A stretch of DNA of 27,107 nt from assembly GCA_934630385.1 (NCBI GenBank), contig CAKTWE010000021.1, positions 1-27,107 of the forward strand, written 5' to 3'. The first letter of the stretch is position 1. Each line of letters starts with the position of its first letter. Source of the DNA: an uncultured Collinsella sp. (lineage in GTDB: Bacteria; Actinomycetota; Coriobacteriia; Coriobacteriales; Coriobacteriaceae). This document shows positions 14,959 through 21,882 of the stretch, piece by piece. Below the pieces are notes generated by a model. That model did not search any database. It worked only from the letters and a program-made list of their open reading frames with translations, and had not been told where the DNA came from. The translations under genes and the position numbers were made by a program.

Positions 14959-15936
14959 ATGCCAAGTGCTCAGGAGCTACAACAGCAATTTGGTGGGTAT
15001 CGGGGCGCCATGCCCCGTCCATCAGATTTCGATCTCTTTTGGAAGGACCGCATGGCCGAGGCCGACGCCGTCGGGCTTGACTATGCGATCGAGACGGCAT
15101 CGGTCACCGATGCCGTGACCTGCCAGCTTTTCGACCTCTGGTATACCGGCATGTGTGGCGCTCGCCTGCATGCCAAGTACCTTAAACCCGTCTCGGACGA
15201 GCCCGTGCCATTGGTACTTCAGTTCCATGGGTATCCGGGTGCAAGCCGCAGCTGGTTTGAGCAGGCGTCGTTTGCGGGCATGGGCATGGCGCTCATTGCC
15301 CTCGATTGTCCTGGGCAAGGAGGTCCCTCCGAGGACATTGGTGGATTTGAAGGCACGACTGTCGCGGGGCATATCGTTGCCGGTATCGACGGCGACCCGG
15401 CCAACCTCTACTATGTCCGCCTACATCAGGATATCCGCATTCTGTGCCGTATCGTTCGCGAGCTCGAGGGCATCGATCTTGCCCGCGTATTTGTGAACGG
15501 CGCATCGCAGGGCGGCGGTTTGGGTATTGCGACCTGCGCGCTCAATAGCGATTTGGTTGACCGCGCGGCCATCCTCTATCCCTTCCTATCGGACTTCCGC
15601 CTGGTTTGGGATCTGGACGCCGACGATATTGCCTACGAGGGTCTGCGCTATTGGTCGCGTTGGTTTGACGAGGACTCGACTCGTATCGAGGAAGCCTATG
15701 CCAAGCTGGCGTACTTCGATTCCAAGAATTTTGCCCCCATGGTCAAGTGCCCCGTGTTGTTTGGCACGGGCACGGCCGATATCGTCTGTCCGCCGGCAAC
15801 GCAGTTTGCGGTGTACAACAACCTGTCCTGCGACAAGCGTCATGAGTTCTTTGAGGGCTTTGGCCACGAGGAGATTCAGGATTTTGACGATTTGATCATT
15901 CCGTTTTTCTGCAAGGGAGGGGAGGCTCATGTCTAA
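14959..15936 (+). CDS. AXE1-family acetylesterase (cephalosporin-C deacetylase/acetyl xylan esterase type)
   Basis: This 325-residue alpha/beta hydrolase has no signal peptide and is predicted cytoplasmic. Family features: PRPSDFDLFW near the N-terminus, oxyanion-loop LQFHGY, DCPGQGG, nucleophile elbow G-A-S183-Q-G-G, acid D in GTGTADIVCPP and H in FGHEE. A complete catalytic triad is present. In a nan operon the likely job is removing O-acetyl groups from imported sialic acid, because AXE1-like genes occur in nan clusters of other Firmicutes and Actinomycetota; activity on another acetylated sugar is possible. ATG 14959 is preferred. A TTG at 14944 is in frame but abuts its own AAAGG, so the start is not certain. 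Confidence 0.88.
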   Translation: MPSAQELQQQFGGYRGAMPRPSDFDLFWKDRMAEADAVGLDYAIETASVTDAVTCQLFDLWYTGMCGARLHAKYLKPVSDEPVPLVLQFHGYPGASRSWFEQASFAGMGMALIALDCPGQGGPSEDIGGFEGTTVAGHIVAGIDGDPANLYYVRLHQDIRILCRIVRELEGIDLARVFVNGASQGGGLGIATCALNSDLVDRAAILYPFLSDFRLVWDLDADDIAYEGLRYWSRWFDEDSTRIEEAYAKLAYFDSKNFAPMVKCPVLFGTGTADIVCPPATQFAVYNNLSCDKRHEFFEGFGHEEIQDFDDLIIPFFCKGGEAHV

Positions 15937-16780
15937 GTGCGAGAGCAATGTTGACGAGCTGATAGTCCCCGGGCTTGTGGGAATTCCTGGAACGGTTTCG
16001 TCAAGGCTCGCAGAATATCGGGACTGGCACGGTGATGTCCAAGCAGATGTTTCTGATTTAGAGACCTGCGCTTCGAATCTTGAGATTCAAGGCCTGGCCA
16101 TTACGGCGATTGACTTTGTTAACCCCTGCGCCCGTTACTCGGAGGTCTCCTTTGAGCTCGGTGACGATGCGGTCCACGCTCGCTTGATTGAGCCTGTTGG
16201 TCGTGCCCGAGTATCTGAGCGCGTGCCGCTGTGCCTGATGTTCCACGACATCGATCGGCCTGTGCGCGGCTGGCATCACATGACGAGATTTGCCGCCATG
16301 GGATATGCCGTCCTCGCGCTGGATGACGATGTTGCTGGTGCGGACGACCTGCAGCGGGGGATAGCTTCGCCCGCTTTTGTCGAGCGCGTCCGTTGGGGTT
16401 GCGCGATGGCGAAGGTGGCGCGCAATCTTGATGGCATGGACCCCGACCGCATCTTCGCATGGGGCGAGGGCCTTGGCGGCGGTGTCGCTTTGGCGGTCTC
16501 CGCCTTGGATAAGTGCGGCCTCGCCTGTACGGCGGTTGCCAACCCGCTGCCCGGCGGCCTCGAGGCTCTGTCGTCTCGGGTGCGCGGATCGGTGCTCATG
16601 GGCACATCGCTCATGGATGCCGTGAGCGACCCCAAGGGCCAGTTTGCCGTATTCAACGGTCTTGAGTGTGACCGGAGGCATATCATCTATGCCAAATACG
16701 CTCACGAGCGTATCAATGTGTTCGAAAACGAAGTCGTCGACTTCTTTAACCAAACGTTCTATCCGTGTTCTTTGGCCTAG
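15929..16780 (+). CDS. AXE1-like pseudo-esterase lacking the catalytic serine
   Basis: This 283-residue paralogue of the preceding esterase aligns through its C-terminal half. RVFVNGASQGGG corresponds here to RIFAWGEGLGGG, so the nucleophile Ser is Gly181. The oxyanion loop FHGY reads FHDI. The Asp (GTSLMDAVSDP) and His (YAHERI) positions remain. The start overlaps the upstream stop by eight bases with GGGAGG before it, so the two are translationally coupled and probably made in equal amounts. The reading frame is intact throughout, which argues for a retained non-catalytic role, for example a partner in a mixed oligomer or a ligand-binding subunit. It is about 40 residues shorter than its neighbour. 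Function unknown. Confidence 0.8.
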   Translation: MSKCESNVDELIVPGLVGIPGTVSSRLAEYRDWHGDVQADVSDLETCASNLEIQGLAITAIDFVNPCARYSEVSFELGDDAVHARLIEPVGRARVSERVPLCLMFHDIDRPVRGWHHMTRFAAMGYAVLALDDDVAGADDLQRGIASPAFVERVRWGCAMAKVARNLDGMDPDRIFAWGEGLGGGVALAVSALDKCGLACTAVANPLPGGLEALSSRVRGSVLMGTSLMDAVSDPKGQFAVFNGLECDRRHIIYAKYAHERINVFENEVVDFFNQTFYPCSLA

Positions 16781-16848
16781 ACGGCCTGGACACTGCCAAC
16801 AAGAGTGGGTGGCATAGGGCCGCCTGCCAGACAACTAAGGAGATTCTT

Positions 16849-17769
16849 GTGGCAACTCAGAAATTCACCGGCGTTATCCCTCCCGTCGTTGTTCCCGATA
16901 CCGAAGACCACCAGCTCGACGTTGCCTCCTTTGAGCGCAGCATCAACCGCATGATCGATGCCGGCGTCGATGGCCTGTTCTTCCTGGGCTCTTCGGGCGA
17001 GGTCGTCTTCTCCACCGACGAGCGTCGCCGCCAGATCATCGCCGAGGCCGTACGCATCGTCGACCACCGCGTTCCCGTTCTGGTCGGCATCATCGACACC
17101 GAGACCGAGCGCATGATCGAGCACGGTAAGGTCGCTCAGGAGCTGGGTGCCGACGCGCTTGTCGCCACCTGCCCGTTCTATGCCCTGCAGGGCATGACCG
17201 AGGTCGAGGAGCACTTCCGCATCCTTCACGAGGAGCTCGACCTGCCCATCTTCGCCTACGACATCCCCGTGTGCGTCCACACCAAGCTCCCCTGGAAGCT
17301 CCTTGCCAAGCTCGGCGCCGAGGGCGTCCTGGCCGGCGTCAAGGATTCCTCGGGTGATGACATCTCGTTCCGCTACCTCGTTCAGGAGAACGAGAAGAAT
17401 GGCCATCCGATGAGCATCCTCACCGGTCACGAGGTTGTTGTCGACGGCGCTTACCTCGGTGGCGCCGACGGCTCTGTCCCGGGCCTTGCCAACGTTGAGC
17501 CCGAGGGCTACGTGCGCCAGTGGAAGGCCGCTCAGGCTGGTGACTGGGCTACCGTCAAGGCCGAGCAGGATCGCCTCAATGAGATTTCGCACATCTGGGA
17601 TGTCACCTCGGGCGTCCAGGGCTATGCCGGTGGCGTCGGTGCCTTCAAGACCGCTATGAACCTCATGGGCATCTTCGATAGCCCGACCATGCCGCGCCCG
17701 GTGAAGGCCATGACCGGCGAGAACGTCGAGGCGATTAGGAAGGTCCTCCAGGACAACGGTCTCCTGTAA
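16849..17769 (+). CDS. nanA: DHDPS/NAL-family aldolase, predicted N-acetylneuraminate lyase
   Basis: This 306-residue class I aldolase is predicted to split N-acetylneuraminate into N-acetylmannosamine and pyruvate. The TIM barrel shows GSSGE (residues 47-51), Y137 in YDIPV and the Schiff-base K165 in GVKDSSGD, the same numbers as in E. coli NanA. The sialic-acid glycerol pocket differs: the segment that reads GYDE in E. coli reads GHE here (near 193-195). Substrate is therefore inferred mainly from the adjacent kinase and epimerase. A related 2-keto-sugar aldolase is possible. GTG 16849 is supported by AAGGAG six bases upstream. The open frame upstream is not coding. Confidence 0.85.
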   Translation: MATQKFTGVIPPVVVPDTEDHQLDVASFERSINRMIDAGVDGLFFLGSSGEVVFSTDERRRQIIAEAVRIVDHRVPVLVGIIDTETERMIEHGKVAQELGADALVATCPFYALQGMTEVEEHFRILHEELDLPIFAYDIPVCVHTKLPWKLLAKLGAEGVLAGVKDSSGDDISFRYLVQENEKNGHPMSILTGHEVVVDGAYLGGADGSVPGLANVEPEGYVRQWKAAQAGDWATVKAEQDRLNEISHIWDVTSGVQGYAGGVGAFKTAMNLMGIFDSPTMPRPVKAMTGENVEAIRKVLQDNGLL

Positions 17770-17774
17770 AGCTT

Positions 17775-17865
17775 CCCCAGGCACCCGATCTTGGGGCTCA
17801 AGTGGTCGGGCGTGACCCATTAGGTCAACGCCAGACCACTTTCACCCCAACCTCGGGCACCAGGG
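17775..17865 (+). repeat. Large imperfect hairpin between nanA and nanK
   Basis: Pairing runs from the base: CCC/GGG, CCCGA (17784-17788)/TCGGG (17853-17857), TTGGGG (17791-17796)/CCCCAA (17845-17850), AAGTGGTC (17800-17807)/GACCACTT (17834-17841), GGCGT/ACGCC and GACC/GGTC, with a CATTA loop. The internal loops are nearly symmetric. No T-run follows. Likely an mRNA stability or processing element, or an old repeat. Confidence 0.7.
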
Positions 17866-17938
17866 AAACCTTTACCAAGTTGCGGCGATAATACCGCCTT
17901 CATTTCCTGTAGTTGATTTATCTCCGAAGGAGAGCGAC

Positions 17939-18904
17939 ATGGAGAACAAGTACGTCTGCTCCGTCGATATCGGCGGCACTAAGATCGCGACTGCCATTAT
18001 GGAGTATCCGGCTGATGGCAGCGTGCCCCATCCCGTTTTTGAGGCCGAGGTTCCTACCGAGGCCCAGGAGGGCGGCGAGGCCGTCTTCCAGCGTATCGAG
18101 GCGTCCATCAAGGCCGCTCTTGAGGCGAATCCTGATGTCGAGGTCCTCGGTGTCGGTATCGGTGCCGCAGGCGTCGTCGACCCCAAGACGGGCGCTATCG
18201 CGTATGCCAACGAGATTATGCCTGGCTGGTCCGGCGTTCAGTTGGGGCCGCGTCTGCGCGAGGACCTTGGTCTTCCCGTTGCCGTCGTGGGCGACGTGCA
18301 GGCTCATGCTCTGGGCGAGGCCCACTGGGGCGTCGGCAAGGGCAAGTTCTCCGTCTTGTGTCTTGGCATCGGTACGGGTATCGGCGGCGCATATGTCGAG
18401 AACGGCCGCGTGATGCAGGGCTTCCATGGTGCTGCTGGCCATATGGGCCACATCGAGTGCTCGGCTGCCGCCGGCATTCCCTGCGCCTGCGGGCGTTCCG
18501 GCCATCTGGAGTCGGTTGCTTCGGGCACTTCCATTGGTCGTATGTACGATGAGCGCTTTGGCCGCGTCGACCCCAGCCGTCCTTCGGTCGGTCGCGATGT
18601 GAACGACCTGTGCCGTGCAGGCGACGCAAAGGCGACCGAGGTCATCCATGACGCCGGCTTTGCGCTGGGTGCCAGCTTGGGCTCGCTCGCTAACATCCTG
18701 GACCCTGAGGTCATCGTGCTTTCGGGCGGCGTGATTCACCAAGGTCCCGATTGGCGTTCGCAGACGTGGAAGGACTCGGTGCACGAGGGCTATGCCAGCC
18801 AGGCGCTCGATCCGCTTCAGGACACGCCGATTCTCATCGGTTCTCTGGAGGGCGACGCGCCGCTTATCGGTGCCGCCGAACACCTTCTTGCGTCGTTGAA
18901 GTAA
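17939..18904 (+). CDS. nanK: ROK-family sugar kinase, predicted N-acetylmannosamine kinase
   Basis: This 321-residue cytoplasmic kinase is predicted to phosphorylate N-acetylmannosamine with ATP. The phosphate-1 motif DIGGTKIATAI is at residues 10-20, and the catalytic Asp is D119 in GDVQAHALGEA. LGIGTGIGGA and GHMGHIEC follow. The zinc motif CACGRSGHLE has His where most ROK proteins have a third Cys (CxCGxxGCxE). Sugar specificity cannot be read from sequence; it is inferred from nanA upstream and nanE downstream. AAGGAGA precedes ATG 17939. A GCGG/CCGC hairpin (17882-17897) lies in the spacer before the gene. Confidence 0.85.
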   Translation: MENKYVCSVDIGGTKIATAIMEYPADGSVPHPVFEAEVPTEAQEGGEAVFQRIEASIKAALEANPDVEVLGVGIGAAGVVDPKTGAIAYANEIMPGWSGVQLGPRLREDLGLPVAVVGDVQAHALGEAHWGVGKGKFSVLCLGIGTGIGGAYVENGRVMQGFHGAAGHMGHIECSAAAGIPCACGRSGHLESVASGTSIGRMYDERFGRVDPSRPSVGRDVNDLCRAGDAKATEVIHDAGFALGASLGSLANILDPEVIVLSGGVIHQGPDWRSQTWKDSVHEGYASQALDPLQDTPILIGSLEGDAPLIGAAEHLLASLK

Positions 18905-18921
18905 ACATAACTACCAAGTGC

Positions 18922-19019
18922 GCCTTCTGAGGTGCCGCAGATTGACGTGAAAGAGGAGCGAAGCGTACTTCGGTACGCGAGCGACGGTTTGAACGTCAAG
19001 GTGCGGTGTCTCAGAAGGC
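18922..19019 (+). repeat. 98-base nested inverted repeat between nanK and nanE
   Basis: Bases 18922-18939 pair with 19002-19019, eighteen consecutive pairs with three wobbles. After a 2x2 internal loop, TTGACGT (18942-18948) pairs with ACGTCAA (18993-18999). At the tip GCGTAC-TTCG-GTACGC (18963-18978) forms a hairpin with the very stable UUCG tetraloop. ATTTTG follows. It could be a dispersed REP/MITE-like element, or an RNA that slows decay or partly terminates before nanE. Confidence 0.75.
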
Positions 19020-19044
19020 TATTTTGAGAAAGGTTGAGTCGAAC

Positions 19045-19731
19045 ATGACCGTTGATCCTTTGATTCAATCCCTGAAGGGTAAGCTCGTCGTGAGCGTTCA
19101 GGCGTATATGGGCGAGCCGCTTCGTACGCCCGAGACCATGGCTCAAATGTCTCGCGCTTGCGAACTCGGCGGCGCCGCCGCCATTCGCTGCCAGGGCCTT
19201 GCCGACATTGCCGCCATTAAGGGTCGCTGTGAGGTTCCTGTTATCGGCCTGTGGAAGGATGGACACGAGGGCGTTTACATCACGCCGACGCTGCGTCACG
19301 CCCGCGCCTGCGTTGCTGCCGGTGCCGATATCGTGGCGATCGACGCCACCGATCGTCCGCGCCCCGATGGCAAGACGGTCGAGGATACCTTCCGTCCGCT
19401 GCACGAGGAGGGTGTGCTCCTGATGGCGGATTGTGCCACCATCGAGGACATTCGCCGTGCGGTTGATATGGGCTTCGACCTGGTATCCACCACGCTCTCT
19501 CACGGTGTCGCCGCCATCGACTGCACCATGGCCGATGGCCCCGACCTGCCGCTCCTGCGTCAGGCGACCGAGGAATTCCCCGGCCTTCCCATCATTTGCG
19601 AGGGTCGCGTGCATACGCCCGAGGAGGCTCGCGCCGCGATTGATGCTGGCGCCTGGGCCGTTGTCGTCGGCACCGCCATCACGCACCCCACGAGTATTAC
19701 AAGTTGGTTCAAGGCTGCGCTTGAGGCGTAA
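19045..19731 (+). CDS. nanE: N-acylglucosamine-6-phosphate 2-epimerase (NanE)
   Basis: This 228-residue TIM-barrel enzyme converts ManNAc-6-P to GlcNAc-6-P, the last dedicated step of sialic acid breakdown. Visible features: LKGKLVVSVQAYMGEPL at the N-terminus, AAIRCQG, the catalytic lysine K71 in GLWKDGHEG, DATDRPRPDG, and the acidic residue E186 in ICEGRVHTPEEA, with the phosphate-binding VVVGTAIT near the C-terminus. The Lys-Glu spacing fits characterised NanE proteins. ATG 19045 follows AAAGG; the frame opens earlier inside the hairpin element, which is unlikely to be translated. This is the strongest single marker that the operon handles sialic acid. Confidence 0.95.
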   Translation: MTVDPLIQSLKGKLVVSVQAYMGEPLRTPETMAQMSRACELGGAAAIRCQGLADIAAIKGRCEVPVIGLWKDGHEGVYITPTLRHARACVAAGADIVAIDATDRPRPDGKTVEDTFRPLHEEGVLLMADCATIEDIRRAVDMGFDLVSTTLSHGVAAIDCTMADGPDLPLLRQATEEFPGLPIICEGRVHTPEEARAAIDAGAWAVVVGTAITHPTSITSWFKAALEA

Positions 19732-19758
19732 GACAGGCCTCGTATCCGCTCGGGGCGG

Positions 19759-19764
19759 TATACT
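19759..19764 (+). promoter_or_regulatory. Possible -10 element before rapZ
   Basis: GG-TATACT at 19757-19764 matches the -10 style of other likely promoters here (gapA, secG, mrp). No good -35 lies 16-18 bases upstream. Transcription from it would run into the hairpin at 19783 before rapZ. Confidence 0.35.
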
Positions 19765-19782
19765 CAATAAAGGCAATTGACC

Positions 19783-19819
19783 GCGCGGGATCCGGGTTGC
19801 TGGGTCCCGCGCTTATTTT
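19783..19819 (+). terminator. Rho-independent terminator or attenuator between nanE and rapZ
   Basis: GCGCGGGA (19783-19790) pairs with TCCCGCGC (19805-19812), and TTATTTT follows directly. It would end the nan operon. It stops only 13 bases before the rapZ ATG, so no promoter fits between them and rapZ must be expressed by read-through. Confidence 0.8.
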
Positions 19820-19832
19820 CGGGAGGCAGCAC

Positions 19833-20753
19833 ATGCAAAAGGGAGATGCCATGGATGCGGCGGAGCGCTCGGAGCGCATCCCCGATATCGTCATCATCAC
19901 CGGAATGTCCGGATCGGGCCGCACGCAGGCCATGCACGTGTTCGAGGACATGGGCTATTTTTGCATCGATAACCTGCCTCCGCGTCTCATCGCCCAGCTT
20001 GCCGAGCTCGTCGGCATCAATACGGGCGTGGGCAGGCATCTCGCCGTCACCTGCGATTTGCGTAGCCAGGGCTTGTTCGATGAGCTGCTCGATGCGGTCG
20101 CCGCGCTCGAAGAGCGCGAGATGAGCTGCGACATCGTGTTCCTGGAGGCTTCTGACGAGGTGCTGATTCGTCGCTACAGCGAAAATCGCCGCCGTCATCC
20201 CATTGCCAAGCCAGGGGAGACTACGGCCGATGCCATTCAGCGCGAGCGCCTTCAGCTGCAGGGCGTGCGCGACCGAGCCGATATGATTATCGACACGAGC
20301 CGTCTGCGTACCTCTGCGCTGCGCAACAAGCTACGTATGGCATTTTCTGAGCTGTCCGACCAACAGCTCATGGACGTCCACGTGTTCTCGTTTGGCTTTA
20401 AGCACGGCATGCCCGTCGAGGCGGACATTATGATCGACGTTCGCTTCCTGCCCAATCCGTTCTACGATCCCGAGATGCGCACGATGACCGGTCTCGATAA
20501 AAAGGTCTCCGATTTTGTTCTGGAACATCCCAAGACGCAGGAGTTTTGGAAGGCTTGGACACAGTTGCTCGATACGGTGATGCCGGGCTATATCGCGGAG
20601 GGCAAGCCGCAGCTTTCTATCGCCATCGGCTGCACGGGCGGCCAGCACCGCAGCGTTGCCATTGCCGAGGCCACGGCCCGTTACCTGGAAGGCGCTCAGT
20701 ACCATGTGAGCATCTCCCATCGCGACCTCTCGCGCGCCAACACGAAGGCATAG
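19833..20753 (+). CDS. rapZ: RapZ (YvcJ-family) nucleotide-binding RNA adaptor protein
   Basis: This 306-residue P-loop protein corresponds to YvcJ in Bacillus and RapZ in E. coli, where it steers RNase E to the glmZ small RNA. The P-loop is GMSGSGRT, with Arg where Lys is usual. FEDMGYFCIDNLPP, VFLEASDEVLIRRY, RRRHP and the C-terminal GCTGGQHRSVAIAE are all present. Two starts are possible: ATG 19833 with GGGAGG, and ATG 19851 with GGGAGA. The second gives 300 residues. It normally lies with yvcK and whiA; here whiA follows after six bases and yvcK is absent. Confidence 0.93.
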   Translation: MQKGDAMDAAERSERIPDIVIITGMSGSGRTQAMHVFEDMGYFCIDNLPPRLIAQLAELVGINTGVGRHLAVTCDLRSQGLFDELLDAVAALEEREMSCDIVFLEASDEVLIRRYSENRRRHPIAKPGETTADAIQRERLQLQGVRDRADMIIDTSRLRTSALRNKLRMAFSELSDQQLMDVHVFSFGFKHGMPVEADIMIDVRFLPNPFYDPEMRTMTGLDKKVSDFVLEHPKTQEFWKAWTQLLDTVMPGYIAEGKPQLSIAIGCTGGQHRSVAIAEATARYLEGAQYHVSISHRDLSRANTKA

Positions 20754-20759
20754 GCCTGC

Positions 20760-21689
20760 ATGTCGTTTACCGCTGAGGTGCGCGACGAGCTTGCGCGCTG
20801 CGAACCCGAATGTGAATACTGCGACTTGTCGACGCTTGCCGCCCTCACGCGCGTGAGTGGTACGCTCTCGCTTACCGGCTCTGGGCGGTATCGTTTGACG
20901 GTTGCGACTGAGACGGGAGCCGTCGCGCGCACGATGATCACGCTGACGCATCGCATCCTTAAACTCAAAACGGAGTTCACCGTTCGTAAATCGATCTTGC
21001 ATAAGGTTCGAAATTACCTCATCACCTTGCCCGATCAGCCCGATTTGGATAAGGCTTTGGTGCTGCTGGGTATCCTCGACCGGAGGGGAGGACTTGTCGC
21101 CGGCGTGCCCCGGCATATCGTTGCTCGTCCTTGCTGCAGACTTGCCTATATCCGCGGCGCGCTCATCGCAGGCGGCTTCGTGGCCGATCCACGCGGGGAT
21201 TTTCATTTGGAGATTGCGGTGCAGGGCGAGCAATATGCCAAAGGGCTTTGCGACCTGTTGGAGCAGATTGGGGTCCATGCGCGTGTGAATGCACGGCGGG
21301 GGTCTTATGCCGTGTACATAAAGAGCGCCGAGGAAATAGAGCATCTATTAAAGCTGATTGGTGCCAAGCGCAGCGTTGCCGAGATTGAGGAGGCGCGCGC
21401 GGTCAAGTTGGTTAAGAACGATGTGAACCGTCGCGTGAACGCCGAGCTCGCCAACCAGACCAGAAGCGCCGGTGCTGCCCAACATCAGCTTGCGCTTATC
21501 GATGAGCTCGAGCAGCGCGGCCTTCGCGATGCGCTTCCGGATGCCTTGGCGGTCTTTTGCGACCTGCGCGAGCGCTATCCCGATCTGTCGCTGCGTGATT
21601 TAGGGGAGATGGCTGACCCTCCCTTGTCGAAGTCGGCCCTCTACCATCGAGTTTTGAGGCTTGAAAAGCTCATTGAAGCAAACCGGTAG
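20760..21689 (+). CDS. whiA: WhiA/YvcL DNA-binding protein
   Basis: This 309-residue DNA-binding protein contains a degenerate LAGLIDADG-homing-endonuclease fold and a C-terminal helix-turn-helix. It controls sporulation septation genes in Streptomyces and affects division and chromosome segregation in Bacillus. Visible: MSFTAEVRDELAR at the N-terminus, CCRLAYIRGALIAGG, DFHLEI, the block NDVNRRVNAELANQTRS, and the HTH segment SLRDLGEMADPPLSKSALYHR. The six-base gap and weak ribosome binding site suggest coupling to rapZ. No clear terminator follows. It is not a nuclease in this family despite the fold. Confidence 0.95.
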   Translation: MSFTAEVRDELARCEPECEYCDLSTLAALTRVSGTLSLTGSGRYRLTVATETGAVARTMITLTHRILKLKTEFTVRKSILHKVRNYLITLPDQPDLDKALVLLGILDRRGGLVAGVPRHIVARPCCRLAYIRGALIAGGFVADPRGDFHLEIAVQGEQYAKGLCDLLEQIGVHARVNARRGSYAVYIKSAEEIEHLLKLIGAKRSVAEIEEARAVKLVKNDVNRRVNAELANQTRSAGAAQHQLALIDELEQRGLRDALPDALAVFCDLRERYPDLSLRDLGEMADPPLSKSALYHRVLRLEKLIEANR

Positions 21690-21734
21690 TTTAAAGTATC
21701 GACTTATATACGGATTTAGCTGCTATTTTATTCT

Positions 21735-21748
21735 TTAAAACGTTTTAA
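21735..21748 (+). promoter_or_regulatory. Perfect 14-bp palindrome upstream of gapA
   Basis: TTAAAACGTTTTAA is a perfect palindrome with a central CpG, like LacI/CcpA-family operators. It lies in an AT-rich stretch (21690-21810) about 57 bases before the likely -10. The core TAAAACGTTT is identical to 9031-9040 before the nan operon. Confidence 0.5.
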
Positions 21749-21780
21749 CGTAAATTTGATTTTCAATTTCGACTATTCTC

Positions 21781-21810
21781 GTGAAATTCAAGTCAAAAAA
21801 AAGGTATATT
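21781..21810 (+). promoter_or_regulatory. Candidate gapA promoter
   Basis: GTGAAA (21781-21786), an 18-base spacer with an A8 tract and GG-TATATT (21805-21810) sit in the most AT-rich stretch of the window. The start would be near 21817, giving a leader of about 66 bases before ATG 21883. Confidence 0.5.
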
Positions 21811-21882
21811 AGGCGAGTGGTTAGTTTGTGGGCCTCAACGGCGGGCGCTGTAGCTTGCGGGGGCCTTACGAAAGGAGACACA

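Noticed and set aside
11087..15100. A 1337-residue open frame on the minus strand opposite the transporter genes
   Set aside because: It mirrors four well-supported genes, has repetitive Asp/His/Gly/Leu-rich composition typical of the antisense of GC-biased codons, and shows no domain.
16765..16848. N-terminal extension of NanA from 16765
   Set aside because: It overlaps the end of the preceding gene without a suitable ribosome binding site. GTG 16849 has AAGGAG and gives the expected family N-terminus.
18905..19044. A tRNA or small protein gene between nanK and nanE
   Set aside because: The strong folding is a single long hairpin, not a cloverleaf; no TTCGA arm or CCA-type acceptor is present, and no start codon has a ribosome binding site within it.
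19797..19832. Start of rapZ at TTG 19797
   Set aside because: This codon lies within the terminator stem-loop. Two ATG codons with good ribosome binding sites follow.
20760..21689. LAGLIDADG-like fold in WhiA as a homing endonuclease or intein
   Set aside because: The family keeps the fold but lacks the catalytic acidic motif, and the gene has the normal whiA length and context.
21781..21882. N-terminal extension of GapA from a GTG at 21781
   Set aside because: The extra residues cover the AT-rich promoter, while [15 protein letters not shown] with AAAGGAG is the standard start.
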